64,000 bases of DNA from Morganella sibonii (GTDB taxonomy: Bacteria; Pseudomonadota; Gammaproteobacteria; Enterobacterales; Enterobacteriaceae), in NCBI RefSeq assembly GCF_040560245.1, contig NZ_JAKMWP010000004.1; one strand, given 5' to 3'. The notes beneath the pieces are model-generated. The model was given only the letters and a program-made list of their open reading frames with translations. It did not search any database and was not told the DNA's origin. Below, in pieces: positions 37,843 to 48,581 of the stretch (position 1 is its first letter; every line of letters starts with the position of its first letter). Both the position numbers and the translations under genes were made by a program.

Positions 37843-38332
37843 TCCCCGCAGGGAAAAAGCGGGTCGCTCAGCGGGAAATACGTTACTGCTGATGATAATG
37901 CTGCTGCTGGGGATTTCACTGATGATGTTATCTGTTCTGCATCGCTTTTATCAGACAGAGTGGCGTAACGGTCAGGATGAAACTGAATTTTACCGTGCGG
38001 ATGCCGGTGCGTCGTCTGCTCTGGAGTGGGGACTGACGCAGGACTGGTCGCGGAAAACATTGAATGAAACGCCGTTTTACTGCCGGACGGCACCGGACCC
38101 GGCGCTGAAAAGTTGTTTACGGCGGCTGAGAGCAAATAAGCTGTTATTGCAGGGCAGCCGGTTTTCTTCCCGGTTTGCACAAAATATCACGCATTATCAG
38201 TTGGTCAGCGCCGGGGAAGAAGGCGACAGAATGGTATTAACGGCTCTGCCGCAGGGCTGGAGTGATTTTTGCCCGCCGGATTTAAAACCCGGTTGTCACC
38301 GGCACAGGGATACAGGAGAAAATAATGAATGA
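37817..38332 (+). CDS. ygdB: DUF2509-like prepilin cluster protein YgdB
   Basis: Up to 171 residues. A basic N-terminus (NPRREKAGRSAGN) precedes a strongly hydrophobic segment (TLLLMIMLLLGISLMML), like PilX-type minor pilins, then a Cys-containing domain. It overlaps the ppdB end. No ATG is available before the membrane segment; a TTG at 37817 with GGAG about nine bases upstream is the likeliest start, so the exact start is uncertain. Confidence 0.72.
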   Translation: MLCRITTCNPRREKAGRSAGNTLLLMIMLLLGISLMMLSVLHRFYQTEWRNGQDETEFYRADAGASSALEWGLTQDWSRKTLNETPFYCRTAPDPALKSCLRRLRANKLLLQGSRFSSRFAQNITHYQLVSAGEEGDRMVLTALPQGWSDFCPPDLKPGCHRHRDTGENNE

Positions 38333-38657
38333 GCGCGGAATGACGTTACCGGAAGTGATGCTTTGTGCCTTTATCTTTGCGATTCTGATCACCGGATTAT
38401 TACGCTATTATCAGCTCCTGCACAGCGGAAAACACAGGCAGTACACGGATGTCAGTACGGTACGTCATCTGCATCAGATGATGCGTTTTACCACCGATCC
38501 CGGGGAATTACGGCAGATGATGCAGGCACATTTGTCTGCCCGGCTGAAATGGGAAAGTGAACAGGAAAATGTGTCACCGGGCTGTATTTCCGTTACTATC
38601 GGGCTGGTCTCCCCGGGAGAGCGCCGGTTAACCGCCGGCAGATGGCAATGTATGTAA
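38325..38657 (+). CDS. ppdC: Type IV pilin-like protein PpdC
   Basis: 110 residues. The shortest prepilin signal of the cluster, MNERG, followed by MTLPEVMLCAFIF with Glu at position 5. Overlaps ygdB by 8 bp and ends 10 bp before recC, so the pilin-like genes and recC are probably co-transcribed. Confidence 0.82.
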   Translation: MNERGMTLPEVMLCAFIFAILITGLLRYYQLLHSGKHRQYTDVSTVRHLHQMMRFTTDPGELRQMMQAHLSARLKWESEQENVSPGCISVTIGLVSPGERRLTAGRWQCM

Positions 38658-38667
38658 GGACAGGACA

Positions 38668-41600
38668 ATGTTTACGGTTTATCACTCCAATGATCTGGAT
38701 CTGCTGAAAGACCTGATATGCCATATTATTGATAATGATAAAATCAATGATCCTTTTTGCCCTGAAACCGTGCTGGTGCAAAGCCCCGGCATGTCTCAGT
38801 GGCTGCAAATCAGTCTGGCGGAAAAACTGGGGATTGCCGCAAATATTACGTTTCCGCTGCCCGCAACGTTTATCTGGGATATGTTTACCCGCGTCTTGCC
38901 GGGTATTCCGAAAGAAAGTGCTTTCAGTAAAGGGGCGATGACCTGGAAACTGATGTCACTGCTTCCGCAGCGTCTTGATGATCCGGATTTTGCCCCGCTG
39001 CGCCATTACCTTGATGATGACGGCGATAAACGCAAGCTGCATCAGTTGTCCGGCCGTATTGCGGATTTATTTGACCAGTATCTTGTCTACAGGCCGGACT
39101 GGCTGACAGCGTGGGAAAATAATGAGCTGATTGACGGGCTGAGTCAGAATCAGTCCTGGCAGAAATGCCTGTGGCGGGATCTCCAGACTCTGACCCGCAG
39201 CCTGGGTCAGCCGGAATGGCACCGTGCCAATCTTTACCAGCGTTTTATTGACGTACTCAATGAAGGTGACCCGGCGGTGGTTGCCAATCTGCCGCCACGC
39301 CTGTTTATCTGCGGTATCTCTGCGTTACCGCCGGTCTATCTTCAGGCATTGCGGGCGCTCGGACTGCATACCCATATCCATCTGATGTTTACCAATCCCT
39401 GCCAGTATTACTGGGGCGATTTACAGAGCCCGTCAGCACTCCGGCGTATGCTGGCACGCAAGCCGCAAAGCTATTGGGATAAAAAAGCCGTCAGCTGGTT
39501 TAAATCGGATGAGGATGCACCGTCACTGTTCGATTTTGAGGCTGACGGAGAGCAGAATACCGGTAACCCGCTTTTGGCTTCATGGGGACGTCCCGGCCGG
39601 GATAACCTGTTTTTTCTGGAAGATATTGAAGAAATCCATGCTATTAAAGCCTTTGTCGATCGCCCGGCAGATACACTGCTGTCCGCTGTTCAGCAGGATA
39701 TCCTGAACCTGGAAGACGGCAGCGTGGTGGGGAAAAACAAAGAGGAATTTGCCACCAGCGAAGGGCGGCGGGTGATTGCGGATAATGACCGTTCCCTGAC
39801 ATTTCACTCCTGTCACAGCCCGCAGCGGGAAGTGGAGATTCTGCAGGACTATTTACTGAATCTGCTGGAAAACGACCCGTCACTGACTCCCCGCGATATT
39901 ATTGTCATGGTGGCGGATATCGACAGTTATTCCCCCTATATTCAGGCGGTTTTCGGGCAGGGGAACGAAAACCGTTATCTTCCGTTTGCGATTTCAGACC
40001 GCAAAGCCCGGCAGGCACATCCGGTATTACAGGCGGTACTGACTTTGCTGGAATTACCGCAGAGCCGCTTCACTTCAGAACATGTTCTCAGTTTGCTGGA
40101 AGTCCCGGCAGTGGCACAGCAGTTCGGGCTGGATGAGAGCGACCTGCCGCTTCTGCGCCGCTGGGTCAGCGGATCTGGTGTCCGCTGGGGGCTGGATGAT
40201 CAAAATATCGAATCTTTCTCACTGCCGGTTTTTGGCCAGAATACCTGGAAATTCGGACTGGAGCGCATGCTGCTGGGCTATGCAATGGCAGAGGATGAAG
40301 GTACCTGGCGCGGGATCCTGCCTTATGATGAGGTTTCCGGTATGTCGGCGGACCGGGTCGGGCAACTGGCTGCATTTATTGATACTTTACGGCAGTGGCA
40401 GAAAAAACTGAGTGAACAGCGTACACCGGCACAGTGGCGTGAAACCGGCTCTGAGTTGTTATCCGCATTTTTTATGACGACACCGGATACCGAACCGGTA
40501 CTCAGTATGGTACTTCAGCAGTGGCAGCAGGTGCTGGAACAAGGCGTTAAAGCCTGTTATGACGGGGATGTCCCGCTTTCACTGATCCGCGATGAACTCT
40601 CTCTGCGGCTGGATGACGAAAAAATCAGCCAGCGTTTTTTATCCGGCGCTGTCAATTTCTGCACACTGATGCCGATGCGTTCTGTTCCGTTTAAGGTGAT
40701 TTGTCTGCTGGGTATGAATGACGGTGTCTATCCGAGAACAATTCCGCCGCTGGGATTTGACCTGATGGCAGAAAAAAGCCGCCGGGGTGATCGTAAACGC
40801 CGCGATGATGACCGCTATCTTTTCCTCGAAGCGCTGGGGTCAGCAAAAGAATATTTATATATCAGCTATATCGGCCGATCTATCAGAGACAATGAAGAGC
40901 GGAACCCGTCAGTGCTGGTCAGTGAACTGCTGGAATATGCAGGGCTCAGCTTCTGTCTGGAAAAAGATCGCTTTGCCGATCTGGATACCAGCCGGAAATC
41001 ACTGGAAAATCATCTGATTGTCCGGCACACCCGTGTACCGTTTGCAGCAGACAACTACAGGGAAGGTGCTGAGTTTCAGAGTTTTGCACCACAGTGGTTA
41101 CCGGCTGCATTGCGGCAGGGGGAAGCACAGGGCGCGTTTAATGTCCCTGTTCAGTCAGAAGTGGTGACCGGCATCACGATTGATCAGTTACTGCGCTTTT
41201 ACCGGCATCCGGTCAGGGCATTTTTTCAGCAGCGTCTGAATGTGCATTTTGAGATTGAAGATGTGGCACTGCCGGAGGAAGAGCCGTTCAGTGTCGATAA
41301 TTTACAGCGTTACGGATTTAACACCAGACTGCTTGATACGCTGGTGGACGGTGAACCGGAAGAGAAGGTCTTCAGGCTGCTGAAAGCAGCGGGGGAACTG
41401 CCGGCCGGGGCGTTTGCACAGGTTTACTGGGAAGAACAATTACAGGAAATGGATGTTCTGGCGGAGAAAATCCGCAATGCGCGGATGGCGTCTGATACTG
41501 AGTCATTTCATGATGTTATCGGGCCTTATACTTACAGCGGGCAGCTGGCGGGTGTTCAGGAAAACGGATTACTCCGCTGGCGCCCGGCAGCACTGACCGC

Positions 41601-42069
41601 AGCGGACGGCCTGCGTCTGTGGATTGAACACCTGACTTACAGCCTGAGCGGACGGCAGCAATACAGCCGGATGTACGGGCGGGGAGATACGGTGTGGATC
41701 TTTGAACCGCTGACGGCGGAGCAGGCCCGGGATTATCTGCGCCCGCTGCTGGATGTGTTTGTCCGCGGGCTGAATGAACCGCTGCCAATCTTTGTCAAAA
41801 GCGGTTGGGCGTGGCTGACCACACTGGCGGATGAAAACACCGGTGAACTCTCTGATGATGAGGGACTCCAACATAAAGCCGGTTTACTGCTGCTGCAGAC
41901 ATTGCAGGGGGGATACCAGTTTACCGGCGAGGCGGAGGACGATTATGTTGTCCGTGCATTCCGCCATTTTGATGAAACACTTATGGACGCAATAAAGCAA
42001 TTTTCACAACAACTCTTTTTGCCGATGTTTCAACATCAGAAAAACAGGGAGAATGAGGCTGATGCCTAA
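38668..42069 (+). CDS. recC: Exodeoxyribonuclease V subunit gamma, RecC
   Basis: Subunit of RecBCD that splits the duplex and recognises Chi. 1133 residues, close to E. coli (1122). The N-terminal region begins MFTVYHSNDLDLLKDL and has SPGMSQWLQISLA, both typical; the inactive helicase-like and nuclease-like folds are inferred from the family. Overlaps ptrA. The recC-ptrA-recB-recD order is the standard enteric cluster. Confidence 0.96.
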   Translation: MFTVYHSNDLDLLKDLICHIIDNDKINDPFCPETVLVQSPGMSQWLQISLAEKLGIAANITFPLPATFIWDMFTRVLPGIPKESAFSKGAMTWKLMSLLPQRLDDPDFAPLRHYLDDDGDKRKLHQLSGRIADLFDQYLVYRPDWLTAWENNELIDGLSQNQSWQKCLWRDLQTLTRSLGQPEWHRANLYQRFIDVLNEGDPAVVANLPPRLFICGISALPPVYLQALRALGLHTHIHLMFTNPCQYYWGDLQSPSALRRMLARKPQSYWDKKAVSWFKSDEDAPSLFDFEADGEQNTGNPLLASWGRPGRDNLFFLEDIEEIHAIKAFVDRPADTLLSAVQQDILNLEDGSVVGKNKEEFATSEGRRVIADNDRSLTFHSCHSPQREVEILQDYLLNLLENDPSLTPRDIIVMVADIDSYSPYIQAVFGQGNENRYLPFAISDRKARQAHPVLQAVLTLLELPQSRFTSEHVLSLLEVPAVAQQFGLDESDLPLLRRWVSGSGVRWGLDDQNIESFSLPVFGQNTWKFGLERMLLGYAMAEDEGTWRGILPYDEVSGMSADRVGQLAAFIDTLRQWQKKLSEQRTPAQWRETGSELLSAFFMTTPDTEPVLSMVLQQWQQVLEQGVKACYDGDVPLSLIRDELSLRLDDEKISQRFLSGAVNFCTLMPMRSVPFKVICLLGMNDGVYPRTIPPLGFDLMAEKSRRGDRKRRDDDRYLFLEALGSAKEYLYISYIGRSIRDNEERNPSVLVSELLEYAGLSFCLEKDRFADLDTSRKSLENHLIVRHTRVPFAADNYREGAEFQSFAPQWLPAALRQGEAQGAFNVPVQSEVVTGITIDQLLRFYRHPVRAFFQQRLNVHFEIEDVALPEEEPFSVDNLQRYGFNTRLLDTLVDGEPEEKVFRLLKAAGELPAGAFAQVYWEEQLQEMDVLAEKIRNARMASDTESFHDVIGPYTYSGQLAGVQENGLLRWRPAALTAADGLRLWIEHLTYSLSGRQQYSRMYGRGDTVWIFEPLTAEQARDYLRPLLDVFVRGLNEPLPIFVKSGWAWLTTLADENTGELSDDEGLQHKAGLLLLQTLQGGYQFTGEAEDDYVVRAFRHFDETLMDAIKQFSQQLFLPMFQHQKNRENEADA

Positions 42070-44944
42070 ACAACTAGTGCAGTTTATTTTTACGCTGCTT
42101 TTCTTTTTTACCGGTGCCAATGCACTTGCCCAGAATAACTGGCAGGTTCTGCCCGGAGAGATTGAGAAAAGCGCCAACGATCCGCGTCAGTATCAGGCTA
42201 TCACCCTGAAAAATAATATGACGGTTCTGCTGATTTCAGATAAAACCGCCCGTAAATCAGCGGCGGCAGTCAGTCTGGCTATCGGCAGTATGGATGAGCC
42301 GGAGAGCCAGGCGGGTCTTGCGCACTATCTGGAGCATATGGTGCTGATGGGCTCGAAACGCTTCCCGGAACCCGGAAACTTCAGTGACTATCTGGCGAAG
42401 CACGGCGGAAGCCATAACGCCAGCACCGGTTCCAACTATACCGATTTCTATTTTGAAGTTGAAAATAATGCCCTGAAAGGTGCAACAGAACGACTGGCGG
42501 ATGCGCTGGCAGAGCCGCTGCTGGACCCGGTGAATGCCGATAAAGAACGTAACGCGGTCAACGCTGAACTGACCATGGCGCGTTCCCGCGACGGGCACCG
42601 CATGTATCAGGTACGGGCGGAAACCTGGAACCCGGCACATCCGATCTCCCGTTTTTCCGGCGGAAACCTGGAAACGCTGAGGGATAAACCCGGCAGTATC
42701 CTGCATGAAGAATTGCTGAAATTTTACAATACATACTACTCATCCAACCTGATGAAAGCGGTGATCTACGGACCGGAGTCTGCGGAAGAGCTGGCTCAGC
42801 TGGCAAATGATACGTTCGGTACGATTCCGGATCGTCATGCGGCAATTCCGGCGATCACCGTACCGCTGATCACGGCAGCCGAACAGCAGAAAATTATTCA
42901 CTATGTCCCGGCACAACCGCAGAAATCACTGGATTTTGAGTTTGTTATCGACAACAACAGCAAAGATTTCCGCAAGCAGACAGATACCTACATTGCGTAT
43001 CTTCTGGGAAGCCGCAGTGAAGGCACTCTGGCGAACTGGCTGATCTCAAACGGGCTGGCGGAGAATGTCAGTGCATCGGCATCTTCTTCACTGGCGCGTA
43101 ACCAGGGCGTGTTTATTATCTCTGTGTCGCTGACAGATGAGGGTATGGCAAAACGGGATGAGATTACTGCTGCTGTTTTTGCATACCTGAACCTGATTAA
43201 AGAAAAAGGGATTAATAAAGATTACTTTGATGAAATTGCCCGTGTAAATATGCTGGCATTCCGTTACAACTCGGTTGTCCGTGATATGAACTATGTTGAA
43301 TCACTGGCAAACACCATGATGGATTATCCGGTAAAAAATATCCTGAATGCCGGTTATCTGGCCGATGACTGGGATCCGGCTGTGATCAAAGCCCGCCTTG
43401 CGGATTTAACACCGGAAAAAGCCCGCGTCTGGTATACCAGCCCGCAGGAACCAAGCAACAAAAAAGCCTATTTTGTTGATGCCCCTTATCAGGTGGATGA
43501 GGTGACTGCCGCGCAGCTGGATAAATGGCGCAAATCTGAAGGTGATTTCCGTTTCTCTCTGCCGGCACTGAACCCGTTTATCCCGGATAATTTTGATCTG
43601 ATTAAACAGCAGGAACAGACTAAACCGGTACAACTGACCGATTCGGCAAAACTGCGTCTGTTCTATATGCCGAGCCGTTATTTTGCTGACGAACCGAAAG
43701 CCATTATTGCGCTGGAACTGCGTAACCGGAATACCGGCAGAACAGCCAAAGATTTTGTGACCAGTTCGCTGCTCAGTTATGTCAGTGAGCTGAGACTGAA
43801 TCAGCTCAGCTATCAGGCCGGTGTGGCAGGAATGGGGATCAGCATCAGTGAGGGTGACGGACTGAATATCAGCGTCAGCGGCTATTCCCAGCATCTGCCG
43901 GAATTACTGACCACGGCGGTGACGGAATATCAGTCCTTTACCCCGACCGCATCTGAGCTGGCACAGGCAAAATCCTGGTATCGTGAGCAGGTCGCGGTAT
44001 CGGATAACGGTAAAGCGTATGAGATGGCAATGCGTCCGTTCAGCCGCCTGAAAGCGGTGCCGTATTTTGAAGATAAAGAGCGCCTCGCCGCACTGGATAC
44101 TATTACGGAAAGCGACATCACACAGTTCCGTGACCGTCTTATCCGTGAAGGGGCGCTTCAGATGTTTGTGTTCGGTAATCTGACGGCACCTCAGGCAGAG
44201 CAGATTGCATCGAAAGCTCAGGCGCAACTTGGCTCTCAGGGGACGGAATGGTGGGTGGGGGATTACTATGTGATTGATAAAGCCCTGAAACCAAACTTCG
44301 ACGAAAAAGCCAACAGTACCGATAACGCGCTGGCAAATATCTTTATTCCGACCGGGTATTCACGGACGGATGGCGCGGCATTCTCGTCTGTGCTGTCGAA
44401 AATTCTGCATCCGTGGTTCTATGATCAGCTGCGGACACAGGAGCAGCTGGGCTATGCCCTGTTTGCATTTAACCCGAATTTCGGCCGCCAGTGGGGGATC
44501 GGTTTCCTGCTGCAAAGCAATGAAAAGAACCCGGCGTATCTGTCACAGCGCTTTGATGATTTTTATATTAATGCGGAGAAACGCCTGAAAGCCCTGGATA
44601 ATGCGGAATTCGATAAATACCGTAATGCGCTTCTGACTGAAATGACACAGCCGCCGGAAACCTTTGAGGAAGAAGCATCCCGTTATTCATTTGATTTCAA
44701 AAATAATTACTTTGATTTCAATACCCGTGAGCAAACTATCGCTGCGGTGAAAAAAATGACCAAACAGGATGTGGTGACCTTCTATGAGAACGCGGTGATG
44801 TCGAAAAATGGTCTGGCGCTTTACTCTCAGGTGACCGGAACCGGCGGCAAAGCGGATGATTACGCAAAACCGGCCGGATGGACCACATATCCGTCCGTAA
44901 CGGCGTTCCAGTCGCTGTTACCTGTCAAAGAAGAAATACGGTAA
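42062..44944 (+). CDS. ptrA: Protease III (pitrilysin)
   Basis: Periplasmic zinc metalloprotease of the M16 family. Starting at 42062 gives a signal peptide (MPKQLVQFIFTLLFFF, ending ALA-Q); an ATG nine bases upstream is also possible. The inverted zinc motif HYLEH occurs near residue 90 with the distal Glu in ERNAVNAE. 960 residues. Its 5' end overlaps recC by 8 bp and recB follows 4 bp after its stop. Confidence 0.95.
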   Translation: MPKQLVQFIFTLLFFFTGANALAQNNWQVLPGEIEKSANDPRQYQAITLKNNMTVLLISDKTARKSAAAVSLAIGSMDEPESQAGLAHYLEHMVLMGSKRFPEPGNFSDYLAKHGGSHNASTGSNYTDFYFEVENNALKGATERLADALAEPLLDPVNADKERNAVNAELTMARSRDGHRMYQVRAETWNPAHPISRFSGGNLETLRDKPGSILHEELLKFYNTYYSSNLMKAVIYGPESAEELAQLANDTFGTIPDRHAAIPAITVPLITAAEQQKIIHYVPAQPQKSLDFEFVIDNNSKDFRKQTDTYIAYLLGSRSEGTLANWLISNGLAENVSASASSSLARNQGVFIISVSLTDEGMAKRDEITAAVFAYLNLIKEKGINKDYFDEIARVNMLAFRYNSVVRDMNYVESLANTMMDYPVKNILNAGYLADDWDPAVIKARLADLTPEKARVWYTSPQEPSNKKAYFVDAPYQVDEVTAAQLDKWRKSEGDFRFSLPALNPFIPDNFDLIKQQEQTKPVQLTDSAKLRLFYMPSRYFADEPKAIIALELRNRNTGRTAKDFVTSSLLSYVSELRLNQLSYQAGVAGMGISISEGDGLNISVSGYSQHLPELLTTAVTEYQSFTPTASELAQAKSWYREQVAVSDNGKAYEMAMRPFSRLKAVPYFEDKERLAALDTITESDITQFRDRLIREGALQMFVFGNLTAPQAEQIASKAQAQLGSQGTEWWVGDYYVIDKALKPNFDEKANSTDNALANIFIPTGYSRTDGAAFSSVLSKILHPWFYDQLRTQEQLGYALFAFNPNFGRQWGIGFLLQSNEKNPAYLSQRFDDFYINAEKRLKALDNAEFDKYRNALLTEMTQPPETFEEEASRYSFDFKNNYFDFNTREQTIAAVKKMTKQDVVTFYENAVMSKNGLALYSQVTGTGGKADDYAKPAGWTTYPSVTAFQSLLPVKEEIR

Positions 44945-44948
44945 GGCA

Positions 44949-47900
44949 ATGGCGGCTGAATCTTTAAACCCGATGACAATACCGCTGCAGGGGCAGCGGT
45001 TAATTGAGGCATCTGCCGGTACAGGAAAAACCTATACGCTGGCACGGCTCTATCTGCGTCTGCTGCTCGGAATCGGTGACGGGGCCTTTGTCCGGCCGTT
45101 ATCAGCGGAAGAGATCCTGGTGGTGACCTTTACCGAAGCGGCAACGAATGAGCTGCGCGGGCGTATCCGCGAGAATATTCATAAGCTGCGGATTGCCTGC
45201 CTGCGTCATGAGGAAGGCGGGGAACCGGCGGATGATGACGGGTTTGGTCCGCTTCTGGATCTGATTGAAGATAAACAGAGTGCGGCTCATCGCCTGCTGC
45301 TGGCTGAACGGCAGATGGATGAAGCCGCCATTTTTACCATCCACGGTTTTTGTCAGCGAATGCTGACTCACAACGCCTTTGAATCCGGCGTACTTTTTGA
45401 ACAGACACTGATTCAGGATGAGCATCCTGTCCGTAAACAGGCCTGTGAGGACTTCTGGCGGCGTCATTGTTATCCGCTGCCCGTAGAGCTGGCCAGAGCC
45501 ATTAAACAGCTCTGGTCTGATCCTGAGGCACTGCTGCGGGATATTTACCCCTGGTTACAGGGCGAATTACCCGGAATTACCGATGCACCGGAATCCGATG
45601 AAACATTGCTGTCCCGCCATGAGCAGATTATTGCCGCGATTGATGAGGTTAAACAGTGCTGGCGGGAAAGTGATGTTGATTTTGTCAGCCTTATTCAGAA
45701 CTCAGATCTGAATAAAAGCAGTTACCGCGCCAATCTGGTGCCCGGATGGATTGCCGGGATTAATGACTGGGCGGAGGAAGAGGAAACCACACATTACGCA
45801 CTGCCGAAAAATCTGGAGCGTTTCAGTCAGGCGGTGCTGGATGAAAAAACCAAAAAGGGCGGCACGCCGCCGTCACATCCGGTATTTTCTGCAATTGGGG
45901 CACTGACGGAACAGGCACTGACGCTGGAAGATGTCCTGTTTACCCGTGCGGTGTACGAGATCCGTCAGACCATCACAGAGGAAAAACAGATCCGGGGTGA
46001 AATGGGGTTTGATGACCTGCTGACCCGGCTGGATAATGCGCTGCGTCAGGAAAACGGGGCGCTGCTGGCACAGACACTGCGCAGACGTTTTCCGGTGGCG
46101 ATGATTGATGAATTCCAGGATACCGATCCCCAGCAATACCGGATCTTCCGCACTATTTATCAGGAGACGGCTTATCAGGAGACGGCCGGTGATAACGGTG
46201 CCCCGGCAGAGCCGTACGGGTTGCTGTTTATCGGTGACCCGAAACAGGCGATTTATGCTTTCCGGGGGGCGGATATTTTCACTTATATCAAAGCTCGCCG
46301 GGATGTCAGTGCGCATTATACCCTCGGGACTAACTTCCGTTCCGCAAAGACGATGGTCGACAGCGTCAACAAGCTGTTTTTACAGGCGGATGAGCCTTTC
46401 TGCTTTAAACAGATCCCGTTTCAGCCGGTCAGTTCCGCACCTGCAAATGATGATGCCGCTTTTATTATTGCCGGAAAAACACAACCGGCAGTGCAGTTCT
46501 GGTGGCAGGCCGGAGAGGGCGTCAGCAGCGGTGATTATGAACGGACAATGGCCGGTGTGTGCGCCGGACAGATCCGTGACTGGCTGGATGCCGGACAAAA
46601 CGGTACTGCCCTGATTGGTCCGCCCGGGAAACAACGTCCGGTCAGTGCGGCGGATATCACCGTACTGGTGCGCAGCCGCCGGGAAGCTCAACTGATAAAA
46701 GATGCGCTCAATCAGCGGGCGATCCCGTCCGTTTTTCTTTCAAACCGCGATAGTGTATTTGAAACGCCGGAAGCCCGTGAACTGTTGTGGCTGCTCCAGG
46801 CGGTGCTGAATCCGGAAAAAGAACGGCTGCTGCGCAGTGCGCTGGCTTCCGGGCTGTTCGGGCTGAACGCGGCGGAGATTGATGCACTCAATCAGGATGA
46901 AGCCGCCCGCGACAGGCTGGTGGATGAATTCGCCGGTTACGGGCAGATCTGGCAGCAGCAGGGCGTTCTGCCGATGCTGCGCCGGGTACTCAGCCAGCGC
47001 AAAACAGCTGAAAACCTGCTGGCGGGGCCGGACGGCGAACGGCGCTTAACCGATATTATGCATATCAGCGAGTTGCTTCAGGAAACATCCCTGACGCTGG
47101 AAAATGAACATGCACTGGTGCGCTGGCTTGCACAGCAGGTATTACGGCCGGATGCGCAGTCGGAAAGTCAGCAGATGCGGCTGGAAAGCGATCAGCATCT
47201 GGTTCAGATCTGCACGATCCACAAATCCAAAGGGCTGGAATACCCGCTGGTGTGGCTGCCGTTTATCTGTAATTTTCAGGCAGGCGGTCAGCGCCTTTAC
47301 CATGACGAAACCACCTTTGAACCCTGTCTGACACTGTCACCGGATGAAGCTCAGGTTGCGCTGGCGGATAAAGAACGTCTGGCAGAGGATTTGCGTCTGC
47401 TGTATGTGGCGGTGACGCGGGCGGTTTACCATTGCAGTCTCGGGGTTGCGCCCATTATCAAAGGAAACCGTAAAAAAACGGGCAATACCGATTTGCATCT
47501 TAACGGGCTGGGGTATCTGCTTCAGAACGGACAGGCGTGTGACAGCACCGCACTGGCGGAGCGGCTGGATGCTTTTTGCCGGGGCGACAGCGCGGCTGCC
47601 GTTACCCGGATAACAGAACCGCAGCTGCAACTGTGGCAGCCCGGCGTTTCACAGCCACCGTCCCTGGCGGTGAAGCCGTTTACCCGGACTGTCAGCAGCC
47701 GCTGGCGGGTAACCAGTTACAGCGGCCTGAGTTACGGCGCATCATCCGGCGGCAGCGTATATACACAGGACAGGCAGGAAGAGATGATGGCGATGATCCG
47801 CTCTCTCAGCCCGTCACTGGACACCGATACCCTCGGAGAAGTACAGGACGAAACGGTAACGCAGCAGACGGCTTATACCTTCCCGCGTGGTGCACTGGCG

Positions 47901-48581
47901 GGGACATTCCTGCACAGTCTGTTTGAAGAGCTTGAATTTGATAGTGAGCCCTCACTTGAGTGGCTCACTGAACAGTTGTTGTCATACGGATTCTCAGCGG
48001 AGTGGGCGCCGTTTCTGCAAACCTGGTTTACGGATCTGGTGAATACACCACTGTCAGCAGAAGGGCCGGTGCTCAGTGCGATCCCGGTACGTTACAAACA
48101 GGATGAAATGCAGTTTTTCCTGCCGATAGACGGCGACCTGACTGCGCAAAAACTGGATGCACTGACGCGGCAATATGATCCGTTGTCAGCACAGGCAGCG
48201 CCGCTGGATTTTGCTGCGGTGACGGGCATGCTGAAAGGCTTTATCGACCTTGTGTTTTATCACGAGGGTAAATATTACATCGCGGACTATAAATCAAACT
48301 ACCTGGGAGACAGTCCGGCAGATTATCAGCCGGAGGCTCTGGCTCAGGCTATGATGGAACACCGCTATGATTTGCAGTATCAGCTGTATACGCTGGCGCT
48401 GCACCGCTATCTGCGTCACCGGCTGCCGGATTATGACTATCAGACGCACTTCGGCGGCGTGTATTACCTTTTCCTGCGCGGCATGACACCGGAATACCCC
48501 GGTCAGGGGATCTGGTTTTATCGTCCGGAGCAGGCATTCACTGAGCAGCTGGATGCCCTGTTTAGCGGGGAGGAAGGTTAA
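44949..48581 (+). CDS. recB: Exodeoxyribonuclease V subunit beta, RecB
   Basis: 3'-5' helicase and the only nuclease of RecBCD. Walker A EASAGTGKT near residue 20, superfamily I motif II with IDEFQDTDP, and motif VI region LLYVAVTRAVY. The C-terminal nuclease site is present: LKGFIDLVF followed by IADYKSN. 1210 residues, slightly longer than E. coli. Its stop shares a base with the recD ATG. Confidence 0.96.
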   Translation: MAAESLNPMTIPLQGQRLIEASAGTGKTYTLARLYLRLLLGIGDGAFVRPLSAEEILVVTFTEAATNELRGRIRENIHKLRIACLRHEEGGEPADDDGFGPLLDLIEDKQSAAHRLLLAERQMDEAAIFTIHGFCQRMLTHNAFESGVLFEQTLIQDEHPVRKQACEDFWRRHCYPLPVELARAIKQLWSDPEALLRDIYPWLQGELPGITDAPESDETLLSRHEQIIAAIDEVKQCWRESDVDFVSLIQNSDLNKSSYRANLVPGWIAGINDWAEEEETTHYALPKNLERFSQAVLDEKTKKGGTPPSHPVFSAIGALTEQALTLEDVLFTRAVYEIRQTITEEKQIRGEMGFDDLLTRLDNALRQENGALLAQTLRRRFPVAMIDEFQDTDPQQYRIFRTIYQETAYQETAGDNGAPAEPYGLLFIGDPKQAIYAFRGADIFTYIKARRDVSAHYTLGTNFRSAKTMVDSVNKLFLQADEPFCFKQIPFQPVSSAPANDDAAFIIAGKTQPAVQFWWQAGEGVSSGDYERTMAGVCAGQIRDWLDAGQNGTALIGPPGKQRPVSAADITVLVRSRREAQLIKDALNQRAIPSVFLSNRDSVFETPEARELLWLLQAVLNPEKERLLRSALASGLFGLNAAEIDALNQDEAARDRLVDEFAGYGQIWQQQGVLPMLRRVLSQRKTAENLLAGPDGERRLTDIMHISELLQETSLTLENEHALVRWLAQQVLRPDAQSESQQMRLESDQHLVQICTIHKSKGLEYPLVWLPFICNFQAGGQRLYHDETTFEPCLTLSPDEAQVALADKERLAEDLRLLYVAVTRAVYHCSLGVAPIIKGNRKKTGNTDLHLNGLGYLLQNGQACDSTALAERLDAFCRGDSAAAVTRITEPQLQLWQPGVSQPPSLAVKPFTRTVSSRWRVTSYSGLSYGASSGGSVYTQDRQEEMMAMIRSLSPSLDTDTLGEVQDETVTQQTAYTFPRGALAGTFLHSLFEELEFDSEPSLEWLTEQLLSYGFSAEWAPFLQTWFTDLVNTPLSAEGPVLSAIPVRYKQDEMQFFLPIDGDLTAQKLDALTRQYDPLSAQAAPLDFAAVTGMLKGFIDLVFYHEGKYYIADYKSNYLGDSPADYQPEALAQAMMEHRYDLQYQLYTLALHRYLRHRLPDYDYQTHFGGVYYLFLRGMTPEYPGQGIWFYRPEQAFTEQLDALFSGEEG